NCBI GenBank assembly: GCA_021307345.1
Contig: CP089930.1
Coordinates: 3,286,001-3,350,000, forward strand
Direction: 5' to 3'
DNA length: 64,000 nucleotides
Origin: Escherichia coli
GTDB lineage: Bacteria; Pseudomonadota; Gammaproteobacteria; Enterobacterales; Enterobacteriaceae
In this document: positions 11,539 to 22,038 of the stretch, one piece after another
Position numbering within the stretch: position 1 is the first letter of the stretch
How the letters are laid out: the number at the start of each line of letters is the position of its first letter
Position numbers and translations under genes: made by a program
Notes under the pieces: model-generated
Database searches by the model: none
The model's input: the letters and a program-made list of their open reading frames with translations, nothing else
Told to the model about the DNA's origin: nothing

Positions 11539-12575
11539 TGGATTTATCGCTATTAAAAGCGTTGAGCGAGGCCGATGCGATCGCCTCCTCGGAACAGGAA
11601 GTCCGGCAGATTCTGCTGGATGAAGCGGATCGACTGCAAAAAGAAGTGCGATTTGATGGTCTGGGATCGGTGCTGATCCGCCTCAATGAATCGACAGGTC
11701 CGAAAGTGATGATCTGTGCGCATATGGACGAAGTGGGATTTATGGTGCGCAGCATCTCCCGCGAAGGCGCTATTGACGTGCTGCCGGTTGGCAACGTGCG
11801 CATGGCTGCCCGCCAGTTGCAGCCGGTGCGCATCACCACCCGTGAAGAGTGCAAAATTCCCGGCCTGCTTGACGGCGAGCGGCAGGGAAATGAGGTCAGC
11901 GCCATGCGCGTGGACATTGGTGCGCGCTCGTATGACGAAGTGATGCAGGCGGGAATTCGTCCAGGCGATCGCGTCACGTTTGATACTACTTTTCAGGTTC
12001 TCCCCCACCAGCGAGTGATGGGGAAAGCTTTTGATGACCGCCTCGGTTGCTATCTGCTGGTGACCTTACTGCGCGAACTACACCGCGCCGAGTTGCCTGC
12101 GGAAGTGTGGCTGGTGGCAAGTTCCAGCGAAGAGGTGGGATTACGCGGCGGGCAAACCGCCACCCGCGCGGTGTCGCCGGACGTCGCCATTGTGCTTGAT
12201 ACCGCCTGCTGGGCGAAAAACTTTGATTATGGCGCGGCGAACCATCGCCAGATTGGTAACGGTCCGATGCTGGTGTTAAGCGATAAATCGCTGATTGCGC
12301 CGCCAAAACTCACAGCCTGGATCGAAACCGTGGCGGCAGAAATTGGTGTTCCGTTGCAGGCCGATATGTTCAGCAACGGCGGTACGGACGGCGGAGCGGT
12401 GCATTTAACCGGTACTGGCGTACCCACAGTGGTGATGGGGCCTGCCACCCGGCACGGACATTGCGCCGCATCGATTGCCGACTGCCGCGACATCTTGCAG
12501 ATGCAGCAACTTTTATCTGCCCTTATTCAACGTCTTACCCGTGAGACGGTTGTTCAACTGACGGATTTCAGATGA
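11538..12575 (+). CDS. ypdE: M42-family aminopeptidase YpdE
   Basis: A 345-residue cytosolic metallo-aminopeptidase of family M42. The di-metal site motifs are [37 protein letters not shown] and the late RHGHCAAS. E. coli YpdE is reported as a broad-specificity aminopeptidase that stops before proline, which would complement YpdF. The start codon overlaps the ypdF stop, and 24 bases separate it from fryA. Why two peptidases sit within a PTS operon is not known. Confidence 0.92.
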   Translation: MDLSLLKALSEADAIASSEQEVRQILLDEADRLQKEVRFDGLGSVLIRLNESTGPKVMICAHMDEVGFMVRSISREGAIDVLPVGNVRMAARQLQPVRITTREECKIPGLLDGERQGNEVSAMRVDIGARSYDEVMQAGIRPGDRVTFDTTFQVLPHQRVMGKAFDDRLGCYLLVTLLRELHRAELPAEVWLVASSSEEVGLRGGQTATRAVSPDVAIVLDTACWAKNFDYGAANHRQIGNGPMLVLSDKSLIAPPKLTAWIETVAAEIGVPLQADMFSNGGTDGGAVHLTGTGVPTVVMGPATRHGHCAASIADCRDILQMQQLLSALIQRLTRETVVQLTDFR

Positions 12576-12599
12576 TTTCCCGATTAACCCGGAGCGGTT

Positions 12600-15095
12600 A
12601 TGTTATCGATTCAATTTCTCTGTCCTTTGCCTAACGGACTTCATGCCCGTCCGGCGTGGGAACTTAAAGAACAGTGTAGTCAGTGGCAAAGCGAAATCGC
12701 TTTTATCAACCATCGCCAGAACGCCAAGGCCGATGCCAAAAGTTCACTGGCGCTGATTGGCACCGGCACTTTATTTAATGACAGTTGCAGCCTGAACATT
12801 AGCGGTAGCGATGAAGAACAGGCACGGCGCGTACTGGAAGAGTACATCCAGGTGCGCTTTATCGACAGCGACAGCATCCAACCGACACAAGCAGAACTGA
12901 CGGCGCATCCGCTGCCACGTTCATTAAGTCGCCTTAACCCTGATTTGCTGTACGGTAACGTGCTGGCGAGCGGCGTCGGTGTTGGTACGTTAACGTTGTT
13001 GCAGAGCGACAGCCTCGACAGTTATCGGGCGATCCCTGCCAGTGTGCAAGACACCACCCGGCTGGAACACAGCCTGGCAACGCTTGCCGAACAACTGAAC
13101 CAGCAGCTGCGCGAGCGTGACGGCGAAAGTAAAACCATTCTTAGCGCCCATTTGTCGCTGATTCAGGATGAAGAGTTTGCGGGGAATATCCGTCGTCTGA
13201 TGGCAGAACAACATCAGGGACTGGGGGCGGCAATCATCAGCAATATGGAGCAGGTTTGCGACAAACTTTCTGCCTCTGCCAGCGATTATCTGCGCGAACG
13301 AGTTAGTGATATTCGTGATATCAGCGAACAGTTGCTGCATATCACCTGGCCGGAAGTGAAGCCGCGCAATAATCTGCTGCTTGAAAAATCGACCATTCTG
13401 GTCGCCGAAGATTTAACTCCAAGCCAGTTTTTGAGTCTCGATTTAAAAAATCTCGCAGGCATGATTCTGGAGAAAACCGGGCGCACATCGCATACCCTGA
13501 TTCTGGCGCGAGCTTCGGCGATCCCGGTACTGAGCGGCTTGCCGCTGGATGCGATAGCCCGTTATGCCGGGCAACCGGCGGTGCTTGACGCCCAGTGTGG
13601 CGTGCTGGCGATTAATCCTGATGACGCGGTGAGCGGTTATTACCAGGTTGCGCAGACGCTGGCGGACAAACGCCAAAAACAACAGGCGCAGGCCGCCGCG
13701 CAACTGGCCTATTCCCGTGATAACAAGCGAATTGATATCGCCGCGAATATTGGCACCGCTCTGGAAGCTCCTGGTGCGTTTGCCAATGGCGCGGAAGGCG
13801 TCGGGCTGTTCCGCACCGAAATGCTGTATATGGATCGCGATAGCGCGCCGGACGAGCAGGAACAGTTTGAAGCCTACCAGCAGGTGTTACTGGCGGCGGG
13901 CGACAAGCCAATTATTTTCCGCACGATGGACATCGGCGGCGATAAAAGCATTCCATATCTCAACATTCCCCAGGAAGAGAACCCGTTCCTCGGCTATCGT
14001 GCTGTGCGTATTTACCCGGAATTTGCTGGCCTGTTCCGTACCCAGCTACGGGCCATTTTGCGTGCTGCCAGTTACGGTAACGCTCAGTTGATGATCCCGA
14101 TGGTTCACAGCCTCGATCAGATCTTATGGGTGAAGAGTGAGATCCAGAAAGCAATCGTTGAGCTTAAGCGCGATGGCCTGCGTCATGCAGAGACGATTAC
14201 GCTGGGTATCATGGTGGAAGTGCCGTCGGTGTGCTACATCATCGATCACTTCTGCGATGAGGTCGATTTCTTTAGTATCGGCTCCAACGATATGACCCAG
14301 TATCTGTATGCGGTCGATCGTAATAACCCGCGCGTATCGCCGCTGTATAACCCGATTACGCCATCTTTCCTGCGCATGTTGCAGCAGATAGTGACCACTG
14401 CGCATCAGCGGGGAAAATGGGTCGGCATTTGCGGTGAGCTGGGTGGTGAAAGCCGTTATCTGCCGCTACTGCTTGGGCTGGGCCTGGATGAGCTAAGTAT
14501 GAGTAGCCCACGCATTCCGGCGGTGAAAAGCCAGTTGCGTCAACTGGATAGCGAGGCGTGTCGGGAACTTGCGCGTCAGGCTTGCGAGTGCCGCAGTGCG
14601 CAGGAAATTGAAGCGTTACTCACCGCCTTTACGCCGGAAGAAGACGTTCGCCCATTGCTGGCGCTGGAGAATATCTTTGTTGATCAGGCCTTTAGTAATA
14701 AAGAGCAGGCGATTCAGTTTCTGTGCGGCAACCTTGGCGTCAACGGGCGCACTGAGCATCCGTTCGAGCTGGAAGAAGATGTCTGGCAACGGGAAGAGAT
14801 TGTTACTACTGGCGTTGGTTTTGGCGTGGCGATCCCGCACACTAAATCTCAGTGGATCCGTCATTCCAGTATCAGCATTGCCCGGCTGGCGAAACCGGTT
14901 GACTGGCAGTCAGAAATGGGCGAAGTCGAGCTGGTGATCATGCTGACGCTGGGCGCTAGCGAAGGGATGAACCATGTGAAGGTCTTCTCGCAGCTGGCGC
15001 GCAAACTGGTGAATAAAAACTTCCGCCAGTCGCTGTTCGCCGCGCAAGACGCACAAAGCATCCTGACGCTGCTGGAAACGGAATTAACCTTCTAA
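12600..15095 (+). CDS. fryA: Multiphosphoryl PTS protein FryA (HPr-EI-IIA)
   Basis: An 831-residue fusion carrying three PTS modules. Residues 1-90 are HPr-like, with the phospho-His motif LHARPAWEL. About 110-670 is Enzyme I, with phospho-His in GRTSHTLILARA, the phosphoenolpyruvate site and GICGELGGE. The C-terminal 150 residues are a fructose-type IIA domain with GVAIPHTKS. It can in principle take phosphate from phosphoenolpyruvate to FryB without the general PTS proteins. It closes the fry/ypd cluster and is convergent with ypdC, with two bases between the stops. Confidence 0.94.
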   Translation: MLSIQFLCPLPNGLHARPAWELKEQCSQWQSEIAFINHRQNAKADAKSSLALIGTGTLFNDSCSLNISGSDEEQARRVLEEYIQVRFIDSDSIQPTQAELTAHPLPRSLSRLNPDLLYGNVLASGVGVGTLTLLQSDSLDSYRAIPASVQDTTRLEHSLATLAEQLNQQLRERDGESKTILSAHLSLIQDEEFAGNIRRLMAEQHQGLGAAIISNMEQVCDKLSASASDYLRERVSDIRDISEQLLHITWPEVKPRNNLLLEKSTILVAEDLTPSQFLSLDLKNLAGMILEKTGRTSHTLILARASAIPVLSGLPLDAIARYAGQPAVLDAQCGVLAINPDDAVSGYYQVAQTLADKRQKQQAQAAAQLAYSRDNKRIDIAANIGTALEAPGAFANGAEGVGLFRTEMLYMDRDSAPDEQEQFEAYQQVLLAAGDKPIIFRTMDIGGDKSIPYLNIPQEENPFLGYRAVRIYPEFAGLFRTQLRAILRAASYGNAQLMIPMVHSLDQILWVKSEIQKAIVELKRDGLRHAETITLGIMVEVPSVCYIIDHFCDEVDFFSIGSNDMTQYLYAVDRNNPRVSPLYNPITPSFLRMLQQIVTTAHQRGKWVGICGELGGESRYLPLLLGLGLDELSMSSPRIPAVKSQLRQLDSEACRELARQACECRSAQEIEALLTAFTPEEDVRPLLALENIFVDQAFSNKEQAIQFLCGNLGVNGRTEHPFELEEDVWQREEIVTTGVGFGVAIPHTKSQWIRHSSISIARLAKPVDWQSEMGEVELVIMLTLGASEGMNHVKVFSQLARKLVNKNFRQSLFAAQDAQSILTLLETELTF

Positions 15096-15097
15096 TG

Positions 15098-15955
15098 TTA
15101 GCCCTGAAAACGGGCGCTGTACTCTCCCGGCGTCAGGCCAAACTGACGCCGGAAGACGCGACAAAAATAGTCGCTATCCGGAAAGCCGCAACGCTGCGCC
15201 ACTTCATGAATCGACAGATGATATTTCTGCAAAATCATCCTCGCCTTCGCCATTCGCACCCAACGCACATATTCGATAAAACGTATCGTCCCATGCTGCG
15301 CAAACAGTTTTGACAAATGATTGGGCGTGATATTAAAAAACAGCGCCACGCTCTCGCGGGTGAGCGGCTGGGCGTAGTTATCCTGAACCCAGTTACAAAT
15401 GCTGTGATAGAGAAAATCGCCGCGAGGTTGCGAATTGCCCGGCGGCATATTCACCACGTTGCGGCAAAGATGCAGCAAACTTAACACCAGTGGCTGAATG
15501 ATATTCTGCTCCAGAGGCGAACGGCTGAGATGGGTGAGGGCGGTGAGCATTGCTTCACCTTCACCGCGTTGCAGACTGGGAAGCTGGATCCGGCGAACCG
15601 GATGCAACAATGACGTGCTGCGGCTATCGTAATACGATAACCCAAGCCAGGTCGGTGCGAACACCAGGCTTAACAGCATTACCGGTTTGTTGTTGACCGG
15701 TAAATTAGCCGCGCGCGCCGGAATAAACAGCATTTCCCCTTCCACCATACGCTGCTGCTTTGCTTCCAGCAGATTGCCGTATTCGCCGCGCAGCACGATA
15801 TCCAGACGGGGAAAGTCAATACATAAACTACCCACCGGCAACGAGGCAGGCTGGCTGGCAAACCAGACGCGCCCAAGTAGTTGCGGGTTAAGCACCAGGC
15901 CGCTGAACAGATCGGCGAAAAATTGTTGATCGGCGGGCAAGCCTGTTGCTTTCAT
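15098..15955 (-). CDS. ypdC: AraC-family transcriptional regulator YpdC
   Basis: A 285-residue predicted DNA-binding regulator. The C-terminal third has the two helix-turn-helix units of the AraC/XylS family: TRESVALFFNITPNHLSKLF and the second unit ending SDYFCRVFRRQFGLTPGEY. The N-terminal part is a cupin-like sensor domain. It lies 12 bases after ypdB on the same strand, so it may be co-transcribed with ypdAB, and it abuts fryA. Its targets and effector are unknown. Confidence 0.9.
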   Translation of the reverse strand: MKATGLPADQQFFADLFSGLVLNPQLLGRVWFASQPASLPVGSLCIDFPRLDIVLRGEYGNLLEAKQQRMVEGEMLFIPARAANLPVNNKPVMLLSLVFAPTWLGLSYYDSRSTSLLHPVRRIQLPSLQRGEGEAMLTALTHLSRSPLEQNIIQPLVLSLLHLCRNVVNMPPGNSQPRGDFLYHSICNWVQDNYAQPLTRESVALFFNITPNHLSKLFAQHGTIRFIEYVRWVRMAKARMILQKYHLSIHEVAQRCGFPDSDYFCRVFRRQFGLTPGEYSARFQG

Positions 15956-15967
15956 GAGTATTCCTGA

Positions 15968-16702
15968 TTACAGATGCATTAACTGCCTGAATTCTTTTAC
16001 TTTGCTGCGACTGACCGGCACTTCAAAATCCAGATCTTTTAGCCGCAGAATATAAGTGTTATTAAACCACGGTTCGATTTCGCGGATTTTGTTCAGATTG
16101 ACACAAAACGAGCGATGGCAGCGGAAAAAATGCGATGGAGGCAGCTTGCTGCAAAACTCGGTAATGTTCATCGGCATTACGTAGGATTCACGCCGCGTAT
16201 AGACAAAGGTCATTTTTTCGTGCGCTTCGGCGTAATAGATATCATTAATTGGCGTAACGATAATTCGCTCATCTTTCACCAGATTAATGGTGTCATTCTC
16301 ACGCGTTACCGTTGTGGCAGGCGTACTGCTGGTTTGCTGTTGCTGCCAGGCCGCTTCCAGTTTTTGCAGCATCCCGGTGATGCGTGATTCCTGATACGGT
16401 TTGAGAATGTAGTCAAACGCCTCCAGTTCAAACGCTTCTACCGCATGTTCTTTCCACGCGGTGATAAACACAATAAACGGTTTATGGGCGAACTGGCTGA
16501 TGTTTTGCGCCAGCAACACGCCATCCAGCGACGGAATATTGATATCCAGAAAAATGGCGTCGACGCGGTTATGCTGCAAAAACTTCAACACGTCCAGACC
16601 GTCGTCAAAGGTGCCGACAATCTCCATCTGGCTGTGCTCTTTAATTAGCCAGCTCAGTTCCTGTTGTGCCAGGAATTCGTCTTCAACAATGATGACTTTC
16701 AC
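15968..16702 (-). CDS. ypdB: LytTR response regulator YpdB (PyrR)
   Basis: A 244-residue response regulator. The receiver domain spans about 1-120, with the phosphoacceptor Asp in FLDINIP and the late Lys in ILKPYQ. The C-terminal LytTR DNA-binding domain includes the FFRCHRSFCVNLNKI signature. With YpdA it senses external pyruvate and activates the transporter gene yhjX in K-12. The start was set at GTG 16702 (protein MKVIIVEDE), preceded by GGAGTGATATT, rather than the upstream ATG, which would overlap the ribosome site. It follows ypdA by 14 bases. Confidence 0.93.
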   Translation of the reverse strand: MKVIIVEDEFLAQQELSWLIKEHSQMEIVGTFDDGLDVLKFLQHNRVDAIFLDINIPSLDGVLLAQNISQFAHKPFIVFITAWKEHAVEAFELEAFDYILKPYQESRITGMLQKLEAAWQQQQTSSTPATTVTRENDTINLVKDERIIVTPINDIYYAEAHEKMTFVYTRRESYVMPMNITEFCSKLPPSHFFRCHRSFCVNLNKIREIEPWFNNTYILRLKDLDFEVPVSRSKVKEFRQLMHL

Positions 16703-16716
16703 AATATCACTCCGGC

Positions 16717-18414
16717 TCAAAGCAATAACGTAGCCTGTGAGGCGACAGGGGTGCGTTGGTTAGGAATGTAAAACGCGATTTCCGTCCCAGGCTCCAGACG
16801 ACGAATATGCAGCCCCTCACCATATAACAACTTCACGCGATGATGCACATTCAGCAGGCCAATTTTATTGCCCGGCATTTCATTCGCTTCGACCCGCTCA
16901 ATCACCTTTGGATCGATGCCGTGCCCGGTATCTCGCACCGCAATGCGTACCCGATTACCGCACTCTGCAACGCTGATGGTGACAACGCCTTTACCTTTGC
17001 AAGGCTGAATACCGTGGACAATGGCGTTCTCCACCAACGGCTGGATCAGCAGGCTGGGAATGCAGCAATTCACCTCTTCATCAATATCATAGATAACCGT
17101 CAGCTTGTCGCCAAAGCGGGCCTGCTCAATGGCAATATAGTCTTTAATTTGATACAGCTCTTTTTTGATATCGATTTGCTCATCGTCTTTTAATTCAATG
17201 TTATAGCGCAGATAACGCGACAGATTAAAGATCAGCTGGCGAGCGGTATCCGGATTCAGGCGAATTGATGAGGAGATTGCGTTCAGAGCGTTAAACAGGA
17301 AATGGGGATTAATTTTGCTTTGCAGGGCGCGAAGCTCTGCCTTATTTGCCATTTCACGTAGCTGCTCGGCACGCGAAACCTCCAGTTGCGTGGAGATGAT
17401 TTGCGACAGACCGACCGCCATTTCCTGCAATGACGAGGTGATCTGATGCGCGTGGCAGTAGTAGATTTTCAGCGTCCCGGTCACGACACCTTTCTCCCAA
17501 AGCGGGATCACCAGCATCGAGTGGATTTCCGGCGTGCGATGGGCTTCATCATTGTTTTTAATGATGATTTTACCGTAATTCATCGCCTGCCGTGTGGTTG
17601 GGCTAATAAAGTCATCACCATTCTGATAGTTATGTTCACCCACGCCAACGTAGGCCAGCACATGATCGGTATTGGTGATTGCTACCGCATCGGCGTGAAT
17701 GTCATCGCGGATAATTTCGCAGACTTTACGTAACGATTCGCTATTGACATGGCGAAACAGCGGCAGTGTTTTGTTGGCGATATCCAGCGCCAGCTTGGCC
17801 TGCCGCGCGGCGCTGGCCTCCTTTTCGCCCTCAACGCTTTGCACCAGCAGCACAATAAAGCCGATACAGACGCTGCCAAGGATCATCGGGATACCGATTT
17901 TAGAGACGATATCGATCCCCAGTTCGGTGGTCGGCGCCCAGACAATCACCAGAATCATGGTCAACGTTTCACACAACATACCGCCGAGAATACCGACACG
18001 CCAACGCTGCGCTTTGGGGATTTTTAGGTTGATCCAGCCCGATATACATCCCGCCAGAATACTGGTGATAAAGCAGGGAATCGCCGTCACGCCACCAATA
18101 TCAATAAGATAGCGGTGAATCCCGGCTATCACGCCGGTAATGATCCCCACCCACGGACCAAATAAAATCCCGCCTGACATCACCGCAATAATACGCACGT
18201 TAACCAGTGAGCCTTCCACCGGCACGCCGGACCAGGTGCTGAACAGGGCGAACAGCGAGAAAATGGCGGTAACTGCGAGCAGCTCTTTCGGTGAGTGCGC
18301 CGACTTGTGCAACAACTCGCGAAACAGGCGGATACGAATAAGGAAGAACAGGCAGATAAGCATTAACGCTGCCCGATCGAAGACCGCCAGCAGCATGTTG
18401 AATATTTCGTGCAC
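16717..18414 (-). CDS. ypdA: Pyruvate-sensing histidine kinase YpdA (PyrS)
   Basis: A 565-residue LytS-type sensor kinase of the inner membrane. The N-terminus is a 5TMR-LYT membrane domain (residues 1-190), then a GAF domain (about 210-350), then the His-kinase box [12 protein letters not shown] with the phosphoacceptor His, and an ATPase domain with LVENAIVHG and DTGHGI. The start is GTG at 18414. It pairs with YpdB to respond to pyruvate. It is divergent from alaC. Confidence 0.93.
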   Translation of the reverse strand: MHEIFNMLLAVFDRAALMLICLFFLIRIRLFRELLHKSAHSPKELLAVTAIFSLFALFSTWSGVPVEGSLVNVRIIAVMSGGILFGPWVGIITGVIAGIHRYLIDIGGVTAIPCFITSILAGCISGWINLKIPKAQRWRVGILGGMLCETLTMILVIVWAPTTELGIDIVSKIGIPMILGSVCIGFIVLLVQSVEGEKEASAARQAKLALDIANKTLPLFRHVNSESLRKVCEIIRDDIHADAVAITNTDHVLAYVGVGEHNYQNGDDFISPTTRQAMNYGKIIIKNNDEAHRTPEIHSMLVIPLWEKGVVTGTLKIYYCHAHQITSSLQEMAVGLSQIISTQLEVSRAEQLREMANKAELRALQSKINPHFLFNALNAISSSIRLNPDTARQLIFNLSRYLRYNIELKDDEQIDIKKELYQIKDYIAIEQARFGDKLTVIYDIDEEVNCCIPSLLIQPLVENAIVHGIQPCKGKGVVTISVAECGNRVRIAVRDTGHGIDPKVIERVEANEMPGNKIGLLNVHHRVKLLYGEGLHIRRLEPGTEIAFYIPNQRTPVASQATLLL

Positions 18415-18791
18415 GGGTAACTCTGGATAAGGATTAAACCTCTATGATAGGTAACCTGAAGGCTGATGACCAGCAGGCCGTTTTTGAGGAAAAACCACAG
18501 TTTTAAAAGGGGATTATCAGGTGAATGGTGTATTGGCAATGCATCTCTTGATAATGCACACTCAATAAGTAAAATTATTGAAATTATAATGTTAATTAAT
18601 GTGAGTTTGATTTTCTTGAAAGAAAGTAAGGATTTCCCATTTTATTACAAGTGTTCCTCATTTTTTGGTAGAAAAAATTTTTTGCTAAAACGCTCGACAG
18701 ACAGAAATTAATCAGGCTATTTTCAAAACAGCCACCCATCGTGGCAGCGTCGCTCGGACGGTCCGGGCGCTCACGTTAATCTGAGGAAATT
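18415..18791. other. Intergenic region between ypdA and alaC
   Basis: These 377 bases lie between divergent genes and must carry both promoters. The middle is AT-rich, while the last 60 bases before alaC are GC-rich. No open frame with a ribosome site and no clear terminator was found. I could not assign promoter hexamers with confidence; TTGAAA at 18616-18621 is the best -35 candidate for alaC. Confidence 0.4.
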
Positions 18792-20030
18792 ATGGCTGAC
18801 ACTCGCCCTGAACGTCGCTTTACGCGTATTGATCGTCTCCCGCCCTACGTTTTTAACATTACCGCTGAACTGAAAATGGCTGCGCGTCGGCGTGGCGAAG
18901 ATATTATCGATTTCAGTATGGGCAATCCGGACGGCGCGACCCCGCCGCATATCGTCGAAAAACTCTGTACCGTGGCGCAGCGCCCGGACACACACGGCTA
19001 TTCCACTTCACGCGGCATTCCGCGCTTACGTCGCGCCATTTCCCGCTGGTATCAGGATCGCTACGATGTCGAGATTGATCCGGAATCAGAAGCCATCGTC
19101 ACCATTGGCTCGAAAGAGGGGCTGGCGCATCTGATGCTGGCGACGCTGGATCACGGCGACACGGTGCTGGTGCCGAATCCAAGTTATCCGATTCATATCT
19201 ACGGCGCTGTGATTGCCGGTGCGCAGGTACGTTCAGTGCCGCTGGTGGAGGGTGTCGATTTCTTCAATGAACTGGAACGCGCTATTCGCGAAAGTTATCC
19301 GAAACCGAAGATGATGATCCTCGGCTTCCCGTCGAACCCAACAGCGCAATGTGTGGAACTGGAGTTCTTCGAAAAAGTGGTGGCGCTGGCGAAACGCTAC
19401 GATGTGCTGGTGGTCCACGACCTGGCCTATGCTGATATTGTCTACGATGGCTGGAAAGCGCCGTCAATTATGCAGGTGCCGGGCGCACGTGACGTGGCGG
19501 TTGAGTTCTTTACCTTGTCGAAAAGTTACAACATGGCAGGCTGGCGTATCGGCTTTATGGTTGGTAACAAAACGCTGGTCAGTGCGCTGGCGCGTATCAA
19601 AAGTTATCACGATTACGGCACCTTTACACCGTTACAGGTGGCTGCAATTGCCGCGCTGGAAGGCGATCAACAGTGCGTGCGCGATATTGCCGAACAGTAT
19701 AAGCGCCGCCGCGATGTGCTGGTAAAAGGGCTGCATGAAGCGGGCTGGATGGTCGAAATGCCGAAAGCTTCGATGTATGTCTGGGCGAAAATCCCTGAAC
19801 CGTATGCGGCAATGGGCTCGCTGGAGTTTGCCAAAAAGCTGCTTAACGAAGCGAAGGTCTGTGTCTCGCCGGGGATTGGCTTTGGTGACTACGGCGACAC
19901 GCATGTACGCTTTGCGTTGATTGAAAACCGTGACCGTATTCGTCAGGCAGTCAGAGGCATCAAAGCGATGTTCCGCGCCGATGGTTTACTTCCAGCCAGC
20001 AGTAAACATATTCACGAAAACGCCGAATAA
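18792..20030 (+). CDS. alaC: Glutamate-pyruvate aminotransferase AlaC
   Basis: A 412-residue class I PLP aminotransferase that makes alanine from pyruvate using glutamate; it is a main alanine-forming enzyme in E. coli along with AlaA. The PLP-binding Lys is in [15 protein letters not shown] (about residue 240). Cofactor contacts include NPSYP and HDLAYAD. The start is supported by TGAGGAAATT just upstream. A terminator follows 20 bases after the stop. Confidence 0.95.
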   Translation: MADTRPERRFTRIDRLPPYVFNITAELKMAARRRGEDIIDFSMGNPDGATPPHIVEKLCTVAQRPDTHGYSTSRGIPRLRRAISRWYQDRYDVEIDPESEAIVTIGSKEGLAHLMLATLDHGDTVLVPNPSYPIHIYGAVIAGAQVRSVPLVEGVDFFNELERAIRESYPKPKMMILGFPSNPTAQCVELEFFEKVVALAKRYDVLVVHDLAYADIVYDGWKAPSIMQVPGARDVAVEFFTLSKSYNMAGWRIGFMVGNKTLVSALARIKSYHDYGTFTPLQVAAIAALEGDQQCVRDIAEQYKRRRDVLVKGLHEAGWMVEMPKASMYVWAKIPEPYAAMGSLEFAKKLLNEAKVCVSPGIGFGDYGDTHVRFALIENRDRIRQAVRGIKAMFRADGLLPASSKHIHENAE

Positions 20031-20050
20031 ATGCATTCTCAGGAACGAAA

Positions 20051-20076
20051 ACAGGAGCCAGATGGCTCCTGTTTTT
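20051..20076 (+). terminator. Terminator of alaC
   Basis: The perfect stem ACAGGAGCCA/TGGCTCCTGT is followed by TTTTT. Confidence 0.88.
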
Positions 20077-20093
20077 CATTGCACAGTTTGCTT

Positions 20094-20165
20094 TTAGATC
20101 ATCAGGGCAAAAGTACCGGCCCAAACGATGACCATAAAAGAAATGCCCATAAAGAAATATTTCAC
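20094..20165 (-). CDS. ypdK: Small membrane protein YpdK (23 aa)
   Basis: Reading the minus strand gives GTG AAA TAT TTC ..., encoding MKYFFMGISFMVIVWAGTFA plus LMI, a single hydrophobic helix of 23 residues. The ribosome site GGAGAG lies 6-11 bases before the GTG. The sequence agrees with the small membrane protein YpdK of K-12 as I recall it. Its function is unknown. It is convergent with alaC and far too short for ordinary gene calling. Confidence 0.85.
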   Translation of the reverse strand: MKYFFMGISFMVIVWAGTFALMI

Positions 20166-20451
20166 TTTACATCTCTCCGCGTAATTACTGTTACGCCTGA
20201 ATGACTTCATTACATCTGATACAGTGAGTTGACACCGGGAAAACGACCTTAACAGGGCTCTGTTTTGCCGTGGGCATCACCCCAGAATTCTGAGCTGATT
20301 TGCTCGAGACGGCGCTAATGTACGCCTAAAACTAAATTGAAACAAGTGGCATTTTCTTATTTACTTTTAGTAACTTACAAGTGTCTCATATCGGCGACAG
20401 TTTAATTTCTGTCAGTAATAATTCATAATTCAGCGAAGGGAAAAGCCTTAA
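20166..20451. other. Intergenic region upstream of ypdK
   Basis: About 290 bases lie between ypdK and the lpxP terminator. It should carry the ypdK promoter on the minus strand. No further open frame or repeat was seen. Confidence 0.35.
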
Positions 20452-20452
20452 G

Positions 20453-20487
20453 AAAAAAGCCATAAAAACCATTGGGTTATTATGGCT
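20453..20487 (-). terminator. Terminator of lpxP
   Basis: On the minus strand AGCCATAATAACC pairs with GGTTTTTATGGCT (12 of 13 pairs), followed by six T residues. It lies about 30 bases after the lpxP stop. Confidence 0.75.
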
Positions 20488-20519
20488 AATTTGAGGAGGG
20501 AAGAAGTGTTGGTCGTTTG

Positions 20520-21440
20520 TTAAACGTATAACGATGCTTCACCCACCGGACGCGTTTTGAAGCGGCGGTGGATCCAGAGATACTGCTCCGGTGCGCGCAT
20601 AATCTCTTTCTCAATAATCTTGTTCATATAAGCCGCAGCCTGACCTTCATCAGTCGGGTAGCCTTCCATTTCTGGGGTGATATACAAACGGTATCCGCTG
20701 TAATCGGCTTTTCGTACCATCGTCACAGTTAACATGGCGGAACCTGAGAGGCGTGACAACACGTAAGTGCCATTGGTCGTCGCAACATTTTCTACCGCAA
20801 AGAACGGAGCGAAGGAGCTTCCTTTACGACCATAATCCTGGTCGGGAGCGAACCATACGGCTTCACCTTTTTTCAAAGCACCAACAATACCGCGCAGATT
20901 ATTCCTGCCGATCATCGCTTTATTTGAGCGCATCCGACCACGGGTCTGCACCCATTCCATCAATTGATTATTATGCGGACGATAAGTTGCCATCATTGGC
21001 TGGCAAAGCCCCATTACGCGGCCACCCAGTTCCAGAGACATAAAATGTACGCCGACGACCATTACGCCGCGATTTTGCATTTGTGCGCGTTGCAGGTTAT
21101 CCAGACCTTCAACATCAAACCATTTACGCACGCGACGATCGGGCCAGAACCACGCCATGCCGGTTTCTACCAGCGCCATGCCGAGTGAACGAAAGTTTTC
21201 GGCAATCATCTTCTCGCGTTCTTCAGATGAATGCTGCGGGAAGCAAAGTTCAAGGTTTTTACGGGCGATGGATTCGCGACGTTTCAGAAATGGTCTGGCC
21301 ATCGTGCCGATACGTGTGCCAAGAAAGCACAAGACAGGATAAGGAAGTTGTACCCAAAGCCAGAGTACGCCCAGACCAAACCACGTGAGCCAGTAGCGAG
21401 GATGGAGAAACTCGCGGGAAAATTTGCGCTGTGGAAACAT
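20520..21440 (-). CDS. lpxP: Lipid A palmitoleoyltransferase LpxP
   Basis: A 306-residue inner-membrane acyltransferase that adds palmitoleate to Kdo2-lipid IVA in place of laurate at low temperature; paralogue of LpxL. The catalytic HX4E motif is in VGVHFMSLELGG (His and Glu four residues apart). One N-terminal hydrophobic helix (YWLTWFGLGVLWLWVQLPYP) anchors it. The frame is open 22 codons upstream, but MFPQRKF at 21440 has AAGGTAACT before it and is the K-12 start. In K-12 transcription is cold-induced. The gene is divergent from yfdY. Confidence 0.95.
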   Translation of the reverse strand: MFPQRKFSREFLHPRYWLTWFGLGVLWLWVQLPYPVLCFLGTRIGTMARPFLKRRESIARKNLELCFPQHSSEEREKMIAENFRSLGMALVETGMAWFWPDRRVRKWFDVEGLDNLQRAQMQNRGVMVVGVHFMSLELGGRVMGLCQPMMATYRPHNNQLMEWVQTRGRMRSNKAMIGRNNLRGIVGALKKGEAVWFAPDQDYGRKGSSFAPFFAVENVATTNGTYVLSRLSGSAMLTVTMVRKADYSGYRLYITPEMEGYPTDEGQAAAYMNKIIEKEIMRAPEQYLWIHRRFKTRPVGEASLYV

Positions 21441-21793
21441 AGTTACCTTCTGTAGATACGAATTGTTGTATCGCAGAAGATTCCATGTCGACAGCGGTAC
21501 ACTCAATAATATTAGGCCATCATGTACGACAATGGTTCCTGTAAAGAGTGTAAAGACTAGTCAGGACAAAACCACGAGGAGCATGAATGCGGTACTTCCA
21601 TTTTATCATCAGCCGATTGTTTTCAGCTACTGATTATTAATCACTCAAGTAAATATTTTTCAGGAGCGAATAACCCTATTTTTTAACATCTTGTTTTTAT
21701 TAGAACCTGGCAAAAATTGCCAGTGATTAAGAATTGTCTTACTATTAAATCACCTGAAGTAACAGGTTTTTTAGCGCGGCAGGAGGTTGAGCT
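21441..21793. other. Intergenic region between lpxP and yfdY
   Basis: These 353 bases lie between divergent genes and should hold the cold-inducible lpxP promoter and the yfdY promoter. A small hairpin ACCTG/CAGGT with six T residues (about 21751-21772) lies in the yfdY leader, just before a strong AGGAGG ribosome site. No other gene is visible. Confidence 0.4.
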
Positions 21794-22036
21794 ATGATTT
21801 ATTTATGGATGTTTCTCGCCCTGTGTATTGTTTGTGTCAGCGGATATATTGGCCAGGTACTAAATGTAGTATCTGCCGTCTCTTCATTTTTCGGCATGGT
21901 GATCCTCGCCGCCCTCATTTATTACTTCACTATGTGTTTAACTGGCGGTAATGAGCTGGTAACGGGGATATTTATGTTTATTGCCCCAGCTTGTGGCTTG
22001 ATGATCCGCTTTATGGTGGGGTATGGAAGGCGGTAG
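21794..22036 (+). CDS. yfdY: Small inner-membrane protein YfdY
   Basis: An 80-residue protein with two to three hydrophobic helices (MIYLWMFLALCIVCVSGYIG; FFGMVILAALIYYFTMCLTG; IFMFIAPACGLMIRF). Function unknown. A strong ribosome site (CAGGAGGTTGAGCT) sets the start. The att repeat of the argW island begins only three bases after its stop codon; in K-12 ypdI and yfdX lie beyond it instead. Confidence 0.9.
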   Translation: MIYLWMFLALCIVCVSGYIGQVLNVVSAVSSFFGMVILAALIYYFTMCLTGGNELVTGIFMFIAPACGLMIRFMVGYGRR

Positions 22037-22038
22037 TG

